Part shown: in pieces, positions 39,828-46,916 of the stretch
How positions within the stretch are numbered: the first letter of the stretch is position 1
How the letters are laid out: each line of letters opens with the position of its first letter
Origin: a virus
DNA length: 55,522 nucleotides
Virus record (IMG/VR): IMGVR_UViG_3300029258_003280
Span: 1 to 55,522 of that record
Direction: 5' to 3' (one strand)
The notes under the pieces: generated by a model
What the model was told of the DNA's origin: nothing
The model's input: only the letters and a program-made list of their open reading frames with translations
Database searches by the model: none
Position numbers and translations under genes: made by a program

Positions 39828-42734
39828 TCATTTTGGTTTTTCGTCTTTTTCCTCCTTTTTCTCTTTTTCGTTTGCGGTATTAGCGGGGTTAGATGTGTCA
39901 AGTGCAGGCCCTAATTTAATTTCGGGGGTTTCCCTACTTACCTGCTCTTCTGAAATATCGTTTGCGGTATTAGCGGTATTAGCGGTATTAGATGTGTTAG
40001 ATGTAAGTGGTTTGTTTTTTTCTAACTCCGGTTTTTTAGGTGTTTTTGCGGAGTTAGCGGTATTAGCGGGGTTATTTCCCGCAGCATCCGCCATAAATAT
40101 TTTCTTACTCTCACCATCGAATAAGAAATTCTCCCCATGTATGGCATAGCAACCATTATACCGCAAATACCGCAGATGGTCATCATCTACTATATCTGGG
40201 GGGGATAAAGGGTTTTTAGCACTATCCGTTGGCGGGGTTTTCTGATTTGATAATACCGCACCTGTCTCAGATAATACCGCTAATACCGCAGAATCCCCAT
40301 CAACCTCTTCAAGGCTCCAAAGCTTCTTTTTAAGATGGTCATCGGTAGAATAGTGGAGTTTTAAGTTGTTGAATATCTTACCACTCATACTTGATAATCG
40401 GCGGCCCAGAGAGCGCTTTAGACTCCCCTCTCCTTTTTCCTTTACAGATAATAATACATCAGGAAGGGTTTCTGCAATATCCGTACCATCCGTCATTATT
40501 TGAGAGCAGATTTCGGCAGTACTAACACCCGAGCTTCCCCATGTTTGATACCACGCATTAAAGAATGCCTGCCATTGTAAACCCTCATCATCTTGTAGGT
40601 CTCTAAGGGCGCCTTGGTTGCTTAGGAAACCTTTTATCCCGGCATGTTGGAGTACCCCGCCTATAATTTCACTCCATTCTATAAAACTACCCACGACCGG
40701 AATATCTTTCGGCGGCGGTTTACCGGCCGCATACCATGAACGGATAACTATAAAGGCGGCGCGAAGCAACTTAATGCGGTTTTCTCTCACATACCTCTCA
40801 AGGTTAGGATGTATAAATGAATCAGGACTTCTTTCCCAAGGACGCTCAAGATTACTATCAAGCCTTACAGTATAACACCTTCGAGGCATATCCCCTGTGA
40901 CTTTAATGTTATTACCCGTAGCCACCCATGAAATATTAACCTTGTAGGTTGGGTTATTGGTCTGTCCGAGTATTCGCCCGGCATAGTTACCAGAGGTTAT
41001 GATTGCGGCCAGAGGGGCGCTATCGAGCACTTCCTTCTCGGAAATATTGTCGAATAAAACGGCCGGGCTCCCCTGATGTAATATAGAAAGTAGGAGTTTT
41101 CGCCATTCCTCTTCGGCATAGCGTCCGTGAGGAGCGGACTGGCTCGAAAGTTCATCGCCGAGCGCTATAACGCTTAGGTTCTTTACAAGCTTTCCCTTGC
41201 CGGTACCTTGGGTTGGCGCATCCACAAGACAAAGAGGGACATAACCATCTATAACATTTCTCATTAACATAGTAAACAAGAAGGCCATAATATTAGCCGG
41301 GCCAGCCTTGTCCGCAAATGGGAAGTCGGCTATTACGTCAAGAAGAAGAGCCCTTGAATTTAAGAGCTCTTCTTCCGAGGGGCTTTCGGGGATTTCAGGC
41401 ATGCGAAAATCATCGGAAGGCGAATAATACATTGCGGTGTATTCATCATAGCCGGGCTCGGTGCATATAGAGCCGTCATCGCGCAAGATTGGAGCCCCTG
41501 TAACGCCGCGGAGCGGAGGAAAGGGCCAGTCCCCCAGAGTTAAAATTGCCTCTACCACATCATCGGGGGGTTTTTTGTAATGTTCTTCATCGTTACTTGC
41601 AAGCCATACATACCTGGCGCATTCGGACAACCTAAATCGAAGATTAGACTTTACCCAAGAATCGATTGTTATATTATCATTATCATCACGCAAAACCCTT
41701 ACGAGGCCGTTTCCTCTTGTAAAAATTGTTGGTGGGTCATTCTTTTTAACAAGAGCATCGAGCGATTGCCTAACCAGAGAGTCCACTATATGATTGTTGA
41801 CGTATATTTCAGGTAGGTCATATTTTTTACTCGGGTCTTTGGGTTTATATTTCTTTTTTGTTTCAAGGAGCTCCAGCATGGCTTTTCGTTTGTCTTTTTG
41901 GTAGCGCAGCTTATTGTCGAGGTCGGTTTTCCCGGCAGGAACATAATACACTTCACATTGGGTGTTAAGAAGCATTTCTCCTATATCGGTGAGCCATTTT
42001 CTTCCGGCTGCATCCGGGTCTGGAAATAAAATAACCTTACGAGATGCAACCATCGCAGTAAGTGAGGCCTCGCCTATCTGCCCGGGATTAACCCCCGCCG
42101 TACCTATAACATTATTAAAACCCGTTGACAGGGCGGCCAGCGCATCAGCCTCTCCCTCGACTATAAAAAGAGGGTCGTCTTCGGTGATGCCGGTTTTGGG
42201 GTAAAACAGGCCGTGCTTGTTGTTGCGCGGGGTATAGCTTTTTACGGGCTTGCCGTACCATTTAAATGATTTATTATTCCCCTTGCGTCTTTTAACACCG
42301 ACAATCGTTCCGGAGTCATCGCGCATTGGTATGCTTACATAGTCCTTTTCGTTTTCACAGCCGAGCAAATCAAAGGCGTGTACGCTCCAACCACGCAGGT
42401 TTGCAAGCATGTTAATTGGGGCAATCGGTTTAACATTCTTCTCATCGGGCGCGGCCATCCCGAACTCAGAGCGCAGCCAGTATGCGGCGTCCTTGGCCTC
42501 CAAGTCCTTTACCTGCATCACGAGGCCGAGGTTGTCCTTGGCTATATTGCATTTGAAACACTTGACGAGGTTTTTCTTGCCGCCGACCTCGCAGGCAGGA
42601 TTGGTGTCGTCATGTTCATGGTGGGTAAACGGGCATTTAATCCAGAGCTTGCCGCCGCGCTCTGTTGTTTCGAGCCCGAGAGCCTCAACGACTTTCTTAA
42701 CGGGTATAGAAAGTATGTTGTTTGTAAAATTCAA
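39828..42734 (-). CDS. Primase-helicase replication protein
   Basis: It has 968 residues. Domains in order: a CHC2-type zinc region (about 33-61, KCPFTHHEH ... KCFKC); a TOPRIM nucleotidyltransferase core (IVEGEADAL at 191-199, DPDAAGRKW at 239-247); a superfamily-3/D5-like ATPase (Walker A DAPTQGTGKGK at 505-515; Walker B AVLFDNIS at 558-565); and a C-terminal low-complexity linker of Asn/Thr/Ala repeats. It should prime and unwind DNA for viral replication. No DNA polymerase is encoded, so the host replisome is probably used. The 3' part contains the ATACCGC iteron cluster. Confidence 0.85.
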   Translation of the reverse strand: MNFTNNILSIPVKKVVEALGLETTERGGKLWIKCPFTHHEHDDTNPACEVGGKKNLVKCFKCNIAKDNLGLVMQVKDLEAKDAAYWLRSEFGMAAPDEKNVKPIAPINMLANLRGWSVHAFDLLGCENEKDYVSIPMRDDSGTIVGVKRRKGNNKSFKWYGKPVKSYTPRNNKHGLFYPKTGITEDDPLFIVEGEADALAALSTGFNNVIGTAGVNPGQIGEASLTAMVASRKVILFPDPDAAGRKWLTDIGEMLLNTQCEVYYVPAGKTDLDNKLRYQKDKRKAMLELLETKKKYKPKDPSKKYDLPEIYVNNHIVDSLVRQSLDALVKKNDPPTIFTRGNGLVRVLRDDNDNITIDSWVKSNLRFRLSECARYVWLASNDEEHYKKPPDDVVEAILTLGDWPFPPLRGVTGAPILRDDGSICTEPGYDEYTAMYYSPSDDFRMPEIPESPSEEELLNSRALLLDVIADFPFADKAGPANIMAFLFTMLMRNVIDGYVPLCLVDAPTQGTGKGKLVKNLSVIALGDELSSQSAPHGRYAEEEWRKLLLSILHQGSPAVLFDNISEKEVLDSAPLAAIITSGNYAGRILGQTNNPTYKVNISWVATGNNIKVTGDMPRRCYTVRLDSNLERPWERSPDSFIHPNLERYVRENRIKLLRAAFIVIRSWYAAGKPPPKDIPVVGSFIEWSEIIGGVLQHAGIKGFLSNQGALRDLQDDEGLQWQAFFNAWYQTWGSSGVSTAEICSQIMTDGTDIAETLPDVLLSVKEKGEGSLKRSLGRRLSSMSGKIFNNLKLHYSTDDHLKKKLWSLEEVDGDSAVLAVLSETGAVLSNQKTPPTDSAKNPLSPPDIVDDDHLRYLRYNGCYAIHGENFLFDGESKKIFMADAAGNNPANTANSAKTPKKPELEKNKPLTSNTSNTANTANTANDISEEQVSRETPEIKLGPALDTSNPANTANEKEKKEEKDEKPK
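39874..40289. repeat. ATACCGC/GCGGTAT iteron cluster inside the primase-helicase gene
   Basis: GCGGTAT lies at 39874, 39964, 39973, 39982 and 40057; ATACCGC at 40158, 40167, 40253, 40274 and 40283. Neighbouring copies are spaced exactly 9 bp. Variants GCGGGGT/GCGGAGT occur at 39883, 40048 and 40066. The motif is read in three different codon phases (AAT-ACC-GC, CGG-TAT, GCG-GTA), so it is not just an amino-acid repeat. It could be an origin or a control site. Confidence 0.65.
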
Positions 42735-42754
42735 AGCAGCCCTCTACGAAGAGA

Positions 42755-42970
42755 CTAACCCCTCGCGTCGGAAACCAATATTTCATTGATTTCCACATTA
42801 AGCAGGTTTGAAATGACGACAAGGCGGCGCAAAGTAGGAGTGCGCTTGCCTTGGACGTAGAAATACAGGGTGCGCCTATTTACGCCGATGGCCTCGGCAA
42901 ACTCAGCCATCGTGTAACCGCTCAGTTTTATAGCTTTACGCAGCACCTTGCCGTCAATTAAACGCTTCAT
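42755..42970 (-). CDS. XRE-family regulator
   Basis: It has 71 residues. YTMAEFAEAIGVNRRTLYFYVQGKRTP (about 18-45) is a classic XRE helix-turn-helix; the rest completes the five-helix domain. It sits just before the primase-helicase gene and is a good candidate for the control of the early promoter at 46442. Confidence 0.85.
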   Translation of the reverse strand: MKRLIDGKVLRKAIKLSGYTMAEFAEAIGVNRRTLYFYVQGKRTPTLRRLVVISNLLNVEINEILVSDARG

Positions 42971-42982
42971 GTTGCCCCCGCC

Positions 42983-43369
42983 TTATTCGGGCTCCTCGGG
43001 TTTCGGCTCGGCCTCGCCTTCCTCTTTTTTTGTCACAGGCTCTTCCGGGGATGATTTTGCCTCCTCCTCTTTTTTTGCCTTTCTGAGGCCCACTTCGGCA
43101 TGTCTCATAACTTTACGGTATTTCATGCTCAGCGGGATAGCGGCCTTATAGACATCTATAAGGTCTTGGAGCTTTACGGCATCCTCTTCATCCGACTGCT
43201 CCTGTAGTTCGGCTATCGAGTCCGCCTGAGCCATGAAAAAATCGGGCGGGATGGTCGCTATCAATGAGGCCGCCTGCTTAAACTGCCCGTCGTATTGAAT
43301 CTCGGGGGCCAACTCTATCAGTTTGCCCGTTATCAAAGCATCGATATCAATGCCATTTTCACCATTCAT
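42983..43369 (-). CDS. Acidic helical protein
   Basis: It has 128 residues. Two helical segments are followed by a Glu/Lys/Pro-rich acidic tail. No family is recognised. It lies between a thioredoxin-like and the XRE gene. Confidence 0.5.
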   Translation of the reverse strand: MNGENGIDIDALITGKLIELAPEIQYDGQFKQAASLIATIPPDFFMAQADSIAELQEQSDEEDAVKLQDLIDVYKAAIPLSMKYRKVMRHAEVGLRKAKKEEEAKSSPEEPVTKKEEGEAEPKPEEPE

Positions 43370-43467
43370 ATCCTACCTCCAAAACCGTTAAAGGGATGAA
43401 AAACTTTCCTTCGCGCCCTAAACCTAACAAAACCCCGGCGGCGTTTCAAGTCTATACACTTGTAATG

Positions 43468-43797
43468 TCAAAAAAAATCCTTTTTTGCCGCCCATTTCTT
43501 TAAGGTATCCGTTATCTGCTCATTGTCGCCGACGATACGTTTCAGCGCCGTCCCGTTGTCCATTATTAGCAATGTCGGCACGGAATACACGTCATGAAAC
43601 GCAGCGGCCGCAAGGCCGTCAACCGTCCCGGAACAAAAAACCCACAACAGGCTCTCCCCCCGGGGAACTGTCTGGGGGCGGATGGTGAGACTTTCCGCCT
43701 GGTCTTCATGAAAAATCCCCGCGCTAACGAGCTCGGAGATGACCTTCTCGCACTTCGGGCAATCGGGCCCGGTAAACAGGTATAAACTGTCGGGCAT
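43468..43797 (-). CDS. Thioredoxin/glutaredoxin-like protein
   Basis: It has 109 residues. LFTGPDCPKCEKVI has the CPxC redox motif, and YSVPTLLIMDNG has the cis-proline strand of the thioredoxin fold. It could reduce viral enzymes or host ribonucleotide reductase, but no partner gene is present. Confidence 0.8.
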   Translation of the reverse strand: MPDSLYLFTGPDCPKCEKVISELVSAGIFHEDQAESLTIRPQTVPRGESLLWVFCSGTVDGLAAAAFHDVYSVPTLLIMDNGTALKRIVGDNEQITDTLKKWAAKKDFF

Positions 43798-43840
43798 AAA
43801 CTTTCCTTCCTACGGGCTATCGCCCGAATTGAAACGAAAT

Positions 43841-43863
43841 GCCCGGCGAGAGCCTCGCCGGGC
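43841..43863 (-). terminator. Hairpin between two early genes
   Basis: A perfect 9-bp stem GCCCGGCGA/TCGCCGGGC with a 5-nt loop lies 8 nt after the stop at 43872 on the - strand. A second small stem (CGGGC/GCCCG, 43813-43826) follows. The tail has no U-run, so it may attenuate rather than end transcription. Confidence 0.5.
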
Positions 43864-43871
43864 CGTCCTCC

Positions 43872-44528
43872 TTAATTTTCTATTATAGCATCGAGACCGA
43901 ACTTCTTTGGCTTGGAGCTCTTCAAGGGTTTTGTAAAGCGCTCATCATTGTCCGGGACTGACATTATGTCTATCCCCTGCTCTTCGTACTCCCTGACTTT
44001 CTCTTCGGTTATGGCCGATTCGGTCATTACCTTTAAGAGCTTGTTGGGACGACAAAGCATTATTATCCCGGGCTTTTGAACAAGCTTTTTCTTCTCCTCG
44101 CTAAACTCCCTCACCGCTTTTTTATGGGCGAGAAAAAGCCATGTTTTACCCACCTTGAAAAAGTTAGGCAGGGCATTGATACGCTTCGAGACTCCCATTT
44201 CGATTGCTTCCTTGTTGAAGCTCTCGGGGGAATAATACTTGTCGCCTACCCACATCAATGCCGCCGGGTCTTCGCTCGGCTGGCATGCCGGGCAGGGTCT
44301 TAAGGACTTCGGGTCTTTGCAGTCTTTATGCTCCCCGAAGAGCTTAAGGGCGTTTAACTTCTGGATTCCCCCGCTGAAACGGATGGTCTCGCCGCAAGTC
44401 GGACATACCGGTATAGTGAATGGGAGCCTGTCGCAAACTACTGGCACTCCCGCCGAAACCAGATAGAGCCCGTTTACTTGCGGGTATCCGCAGCCGCGCT
44501 TTTCTCCGCCGAACTTAACTACAGCCAT
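43872..44528 (-). CDS. Conserved phage zinc-binding protein
   Basis: It has 218 residues from the second of two adjacent ATGs. GCGYPQVNGLYLV, then CPTCGETI, CPAC, and LFLAHKKAV follow a phage hypothetical family I recognise by pattern but cannot name. Two zinc sites are likely. AGGAG precedes the start. Confidence 0.6.
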   Translation of the reverse strand: MAVVKFGGEKRGCGYPQVNGLYLVSAGVPVVCDRLPFTIPVCPTCGETIRFSGGIQKLNALKLFGEHKDCKDPKSLRPCPACQPSEDPAALMWVGDKYYSPESFNKEAIEMGVSKRINALPNFFKVGKTWLFLAHKKAVREFSEEKKKLVQKPGIIMLCRPNKLLKVMTESAITEEKVREYEEQGIDIMSVPDNDERFTKPLKSSKPKKFGLDAIIEN

Positions 44529-44731
44529 CATTTCTCCTTTCGAGGCCGGGTGCCCCCGGCCTCTCTTTCGCAAATATGCCGATGACTACACATCGGACAG
44601 AAATTGTTCTCTACATATTTTTGGCCGTAAGTACTGCAACAATAATCATGAAGCCTTCCTTCCCGTATGGCCTTTTCGGTCTGGAATTGAACGATTCTGG
44701 CCGGGGACAGCTTCGATATGGTTTGTTTCAT
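44528..44731 (-). CDS. Small cysteine-rich protein
   Basis: It has 67 residues. YCCSTYGQKYV, CPMCSHRHIC has five Cys and a His for one or two zinc ions. A GAGGCCGGG/CCCGGCCTC stem lies in its last codons and may also influence the next gene. Confidence 0.55.
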   Translation of the reverse strand: MKQTISKLSPARIVQFQTEKAIREGRLHDYCCSTYGQKYVENNFCPMCSHRHICEREAGGTRPRKEK

Positions 44732-44738
44732 ACTACCC

Positions 44739-45155
44739 TCATTTCGCAAGAAAGTTTAATGCGCTTTGTTTCCTTCCTCGTTTGGGCGGTACAGGCTTCC
44801 CTTCGCGGACGGCCTCTTCCACCTTTTCTCGATAGGCTTTTTGCGCCTGTTTCTCTTTCGCCTTGCGCTCGGCCTCTGCTTTTTCTTGGGCTTTACGCTT
44901 TATCATTTTTGTAACCCGAAGCCTTTCGGCCCGGGTCTTGGCTATTTGCTCATCGAGGGGGTTGATGAAATTATCCGAGTGAAGCTTTTTAAGGGCTTCA
45001 TCATATTGCTGCTGGCATTCCCGTATCTCCGCCTTCGCGCTTTTAACTTCTTCCTTCGTCCATGTTTTCTTGAAATTCTGCAATTCCCATTTCAAGTGTT
45101 TAATGAACTTGCCAAAGGCTTCAATACCACGCCTATAGAGCTTGCGGTATTCCAT
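44739..45155 (-). CDS. Basic coiled-coil protein
   Basis: It has 138 residues from ATG 45155 after AAGGAG. One long charged helix (MIKRKAQEKAEAERKAKEKQ) and FINPLDEQIAK (an Asn-Pro-Leu-Asp motif). A boxA-like leader precedes it. Confidence 0.55.
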   Translation of the reverse strand: MEYRKLYRRGIEAFGKFIKHLKWELQNFKKTWTKEEVKSAKAEIRECQQQYDEALKKLHSDNFINPLDEQIAKTRAERLRVTKMIKRKAQEKAEAERKAKEKQAQKAYREKVEEAVREGKPVPPKRGRKQSALNFLAK

Positions 45156-45169
45156 CGCATCTCCTTTCA

Positions 45170-45297
45170 AATTGTCAAAGAACGGAAAGGTATAAGGCCC
45201 TTATCTCTTCGCCCTCGGGGACTAAGGCAGGGGTAGTGAAGTGGTTTAAGTGGATGCCCGCCTCGGCGCTCTAAGGGCGAAGAGTAAAAGTCTTATT
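45170..45297 (-). promoter_or_regulatory. Leader element 2: stem plus boxA-like sequence
   Basis: On the - strand AATAAGACT precedes an 11-bp stem (CTCTTCGCCCT/AGGGCGAAGAG, arms 45205-45215 and 45274-45284), a conserved GGCCTTA and then GTTCTTTGACAATT (45170-45183), ending 14 nt before the ATG at 45155. The same order occurs at 45553-45623. Confidence 0.6.
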
Positions 45298-45326
45298 CCG
45301 GTATTGAGCCAGCAAGGCTAAAGAGA

Positions 45327-45536
45327 CTAATCGCCAGATAGTTTTTCTTCTCCGCATCGTAATGTTCGCGGTAAGAAACAATCCTCTTCGGCGGCTTCCA
45401 TGGTGCCGTATCGAGCCATGCCGCCTATGTCATGGGCGACATTCATAAGGACTTCTCCGAAGTCTCTTCGCGCCTCTATCGACTCCACGATATAGGCCGC
45501 AATACCGAGTAATACCATCGCTTCCTTGCGAGTCAT
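45327..45536 (-). CDS. Small unknown protein
   Basis: It has 69 residues; helical N-terminus (EAMVLLGIAAYIVESIEARR), acidic and Cys-containing end. It has leader element 1 directly upstream. No family is recognised. Confidence 0.5.
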   Translation of the reverse strand: MTRKEAMVLLGIAAYIVESIEARRDFGEVLMNVAHDIGGMARYGTMEAAEEDCFLPRTLRCGEEKLSGD

Positions 45537-45552
45537 ATTACTCTCCTTTCCT

Positions 45553-45625
45553 AATTATCAAAGAACAAGGCTAAGGCCACTATCACATCCCACTCTCCCA
45601 AGTGGGATGAGTAGTAGTCTTATTT
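45553..45625 (-). promoter_or_regulatory. Leader element 1: stem plus boxA-like sequence
   Basis: On the - strand AATAAGACT, a 9-bp stem (CATCCCACT/AGTGGGATG, 45586-45609), GGCCTTA and GTTCTTTGATAATT (45553-45566) stand in the same order as at 45170-45297, while the stem sequences are unrelated. The gene at 45536 follows. An attenuation/antitermination leader is inferred. Confidence 0.6.
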
Positions 45626-45802
45626 TTTGAAGCCGCTCGCCTGCAAAAACATGTCTTCGTCAAACCGACTGTTATCATTCTTGAACATCCTGATAAAGTC
45701 TTTTTCGATTCGGCGAATTACTACGCTTTTGCTATGCTTGCGAGCTTCTTTCAAGATACTCGCGACATCTGCATAGTGTCGCTTCGCGTACCTACTGGAC
45801 AT
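45620..45802 (-). CDS. Conserved small phage protein
   Basis: It has 60 residues. DFIRMFKNDNSRFDEDMFLQAS matches a short domain common in phage and plasmid proteins (FxxDNxRFDxxxFxxA). The start is separated from the previous gene by a terminator. Function is unknown. Confidence 0.55.
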   Translation of the reverse strand: MSSRYAKRHYADVASILKEARKHSKSVVIRRIEKDFIRMFKNDNSRFDEDMFLQASGFKK

Positions 45803-45826
45803 GATTGCATCCCTTCGCTAACTAAC

Positions 45827-45853
45827 AAAAAAGGACAGGCCCTAACCCTGTCC
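45827..45853 (-). terminator. Intrinsic terminator after the first early gene
   Basis: On the - strand GGACAGG/CCTGTCC (45833-45839 and 45847-45853, 7-nt loop) is followed by TTTTTT (45827-45832), just after the stop at 45876. Transcripts passing it would need antitermination, consistent with boxA sequences nearby. Confidence 0.85.
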
Positions 45854-45875
45854 CCTTTTGCCGTAACGCCTCGCG

Positions 45876-46337
45876 TTACTTTTTCGTGGACGACTTGGAC
45901 TTTTTTGGCGAGCTCTTTTTGGCCTTGGCTTTCTTTCCTTTGGCCTTGGAGCTTTTCTTGGCCTTTGTCGGCTTTGACTCTTCCGACTTCTTCTCGGGCT
46001 TTTTTGCCGTCTTGTCGGGGGACTTTTCGGCTTTTACCGGAGCGGCCCATCCAAGCACGTCATCCCACTTTACCTTGCCACTCTTGAGCCCGTCCATCAA
46101 GCAATTACAAGCATGCTGAACGGCCCAATTTTTTCCGGCGTAGATGGGCGTCCCATCGTCTTTTTTCCCCACCGGCAAGGCTCCAAGGTACTCCCGGGCC
46201 TCGTGGCATTTCTTCATGTAAGCTATCTTCTCGGGCGTTGGCTTGCTATCAAGCTTGACCTGATTGGTACAAACCGGATTCACCCCGAGCGGATGCGTAC
46301 TGTCCGGATTGCTATGCTGTTTGTTATCTACTGTCAT
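45876..46337 (-). CDS. Small protein with histone H1-like Lys/Ala/Pro tail
   Basis: It has 153 residues from the ATG at 46337 (RBS AAAGGGG); a longer upstream frame lacks support. Residues 1-95 form a small domain with CHEAREYLGALP and YAGKNWAVQHACNCL; residues about 100-153 are almost only Lys, Ala, Ser and Pro (SKAKGKKAKAKKSS). Such tails condense DNA. It is the first gene of the early arm and may coat incoming DNA. GVNPVC and HSNPDS carry Asn-Pro. Confidence 0.6.
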   Translation of the reverse strand: MTVDNKQHSNPDSTHPLGVNPVCTNQVKLDSKPTPEKIAYMKKCHEAREYLGALPVGKKDDGTPIYAGKNWAVQHACNCLMDGLKSGKVKWDDVLGWAAPVKAEKSPDKTAKKPEKKSEESKPTKAKKSSKAKGKKAKAKKSSPKKSKSSTKK

Positions 46338-46405
46338 GGTCGTACCCCTTTCTATTGAGTAACATGATAGCAGACGGTTAGGGCGCCTGCATAGCCATCC
46401 TGCCT

Positions 46406-46419
46406 TGTTGTCAAAGAGC
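46406..46419 (-). promoter_or_regulatory. boxA-like sequence in the early leader
   Basis: On the - strand GCTCTTTGACAACA, close to boxA (TGCTCTTTAACA), about 70 nt before the first early ATG and 10-25 nt after the operators. It is one of four such sequences on this strand (others at 45170, 45553 and 26832). Confidence 0.55.
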
Positions 46420-46432
46420 CACTTCACATCGT

Positions 46433-46450
46433 GTGTACCAAAGTGTACCA
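46433..46450 (-). promoter_or_regulatory. Tandem TGGTACAC operator
   Basis: Two copies of GTGTACCA (46433-46440 and 46443-46450) lie 10 bp apart, one helical turn, and overlap the -10 box of the early promoter. A repressor, perhaps the XRE protein at 42755, could bind here. Confidence 0.5.
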
Positions 46451-46470
46451 TAAGGCCACATTCAAATCAA
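46442..46470 (-). promoter_or_regulatory. Early sigma70-like promoter
   Basis: On the - strand TTGATT (46465-46470) and TACACT (46442-46447) are 17 bp apart, after an A/T-rich run. It would drive the whole early arm. Confidence 0.45.
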
Positions 46471-46723
46471 TAAAAAAATAAAAAAATCTGTCCTCTTGTT
46501 TGTAACCTGTTGAGATATAAGGACTTATGACTACAAAAATATTGATGGGAAAAGAGGCTCGATTGATATTTTATCTTCATCGAGGCTTTCATTTAATCCC
46601 TAACTCTTTGCTCCCCAAGGGTTTACGCTCCGATGTGGCCTTCCACTCGATTATGCACCAATACATTCCCGGATGCGCTAAGCATTAACCGATTTACTCT
46701 AAAATAGCGCATAAATTGTTTTT

Positions 46724-46775
46724 GTATAGTCCGGAAATATTTTCTCTTGACTATACCTCATTAGCATTGTAACTT
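46724..46775 (+). promoter_or_regulatory. Inverted repeat and possible late promoter
   Basis: GTATAGTC (46724-46731) and GACTATAC (46749-46756) are perfect inverted arms 17 bp apart; the right arm overlaps TTGACT (46747-46752), 17 bp before TAACTT (46770-46775). This could be a late promoter with an operator. The -10 match is weak. Confidence 0.35.
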
Positions 46776-46916
46776 CCATCGTGAAGAAAAGATACTTGCT
46801 TATGGGAATCGACTATTGAAATTCCTGATTAAAACCATGCAAAAAACCCGGAAAACCTACTTAAATCCCACGAGAAAAGTCTATTTTACCACATAAGCCT
46901 TTGTAAGGAGGAAGCA

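Larger units (their letters stand above)
46338..46916. other. Divergent control region between the two arms
   Basis: These 579 bp hold no gene. They contain the start sites of both arms: a - strand promoter with tandem operators (46433-46470), a boxA-like sequence (46406-46419), a GTATAGTC/GACTATAC inverted repeat (46724-46756) overlapping a possible + strand promoter, a CTCGAT/ATCGAG hairpin near 46558-46588, and A/T-rich tracts. It is the most likely main regulatory region and a possible origin. Confidence 0.6.

Noticed and set aside
43443-43471. Minus-strand TTGACA at 43466-43471 as a promoter for the gene at 43369
   Set aside because: The -35 box is perfect, but no acceptable -10 box lies 15-19 bp downstream.
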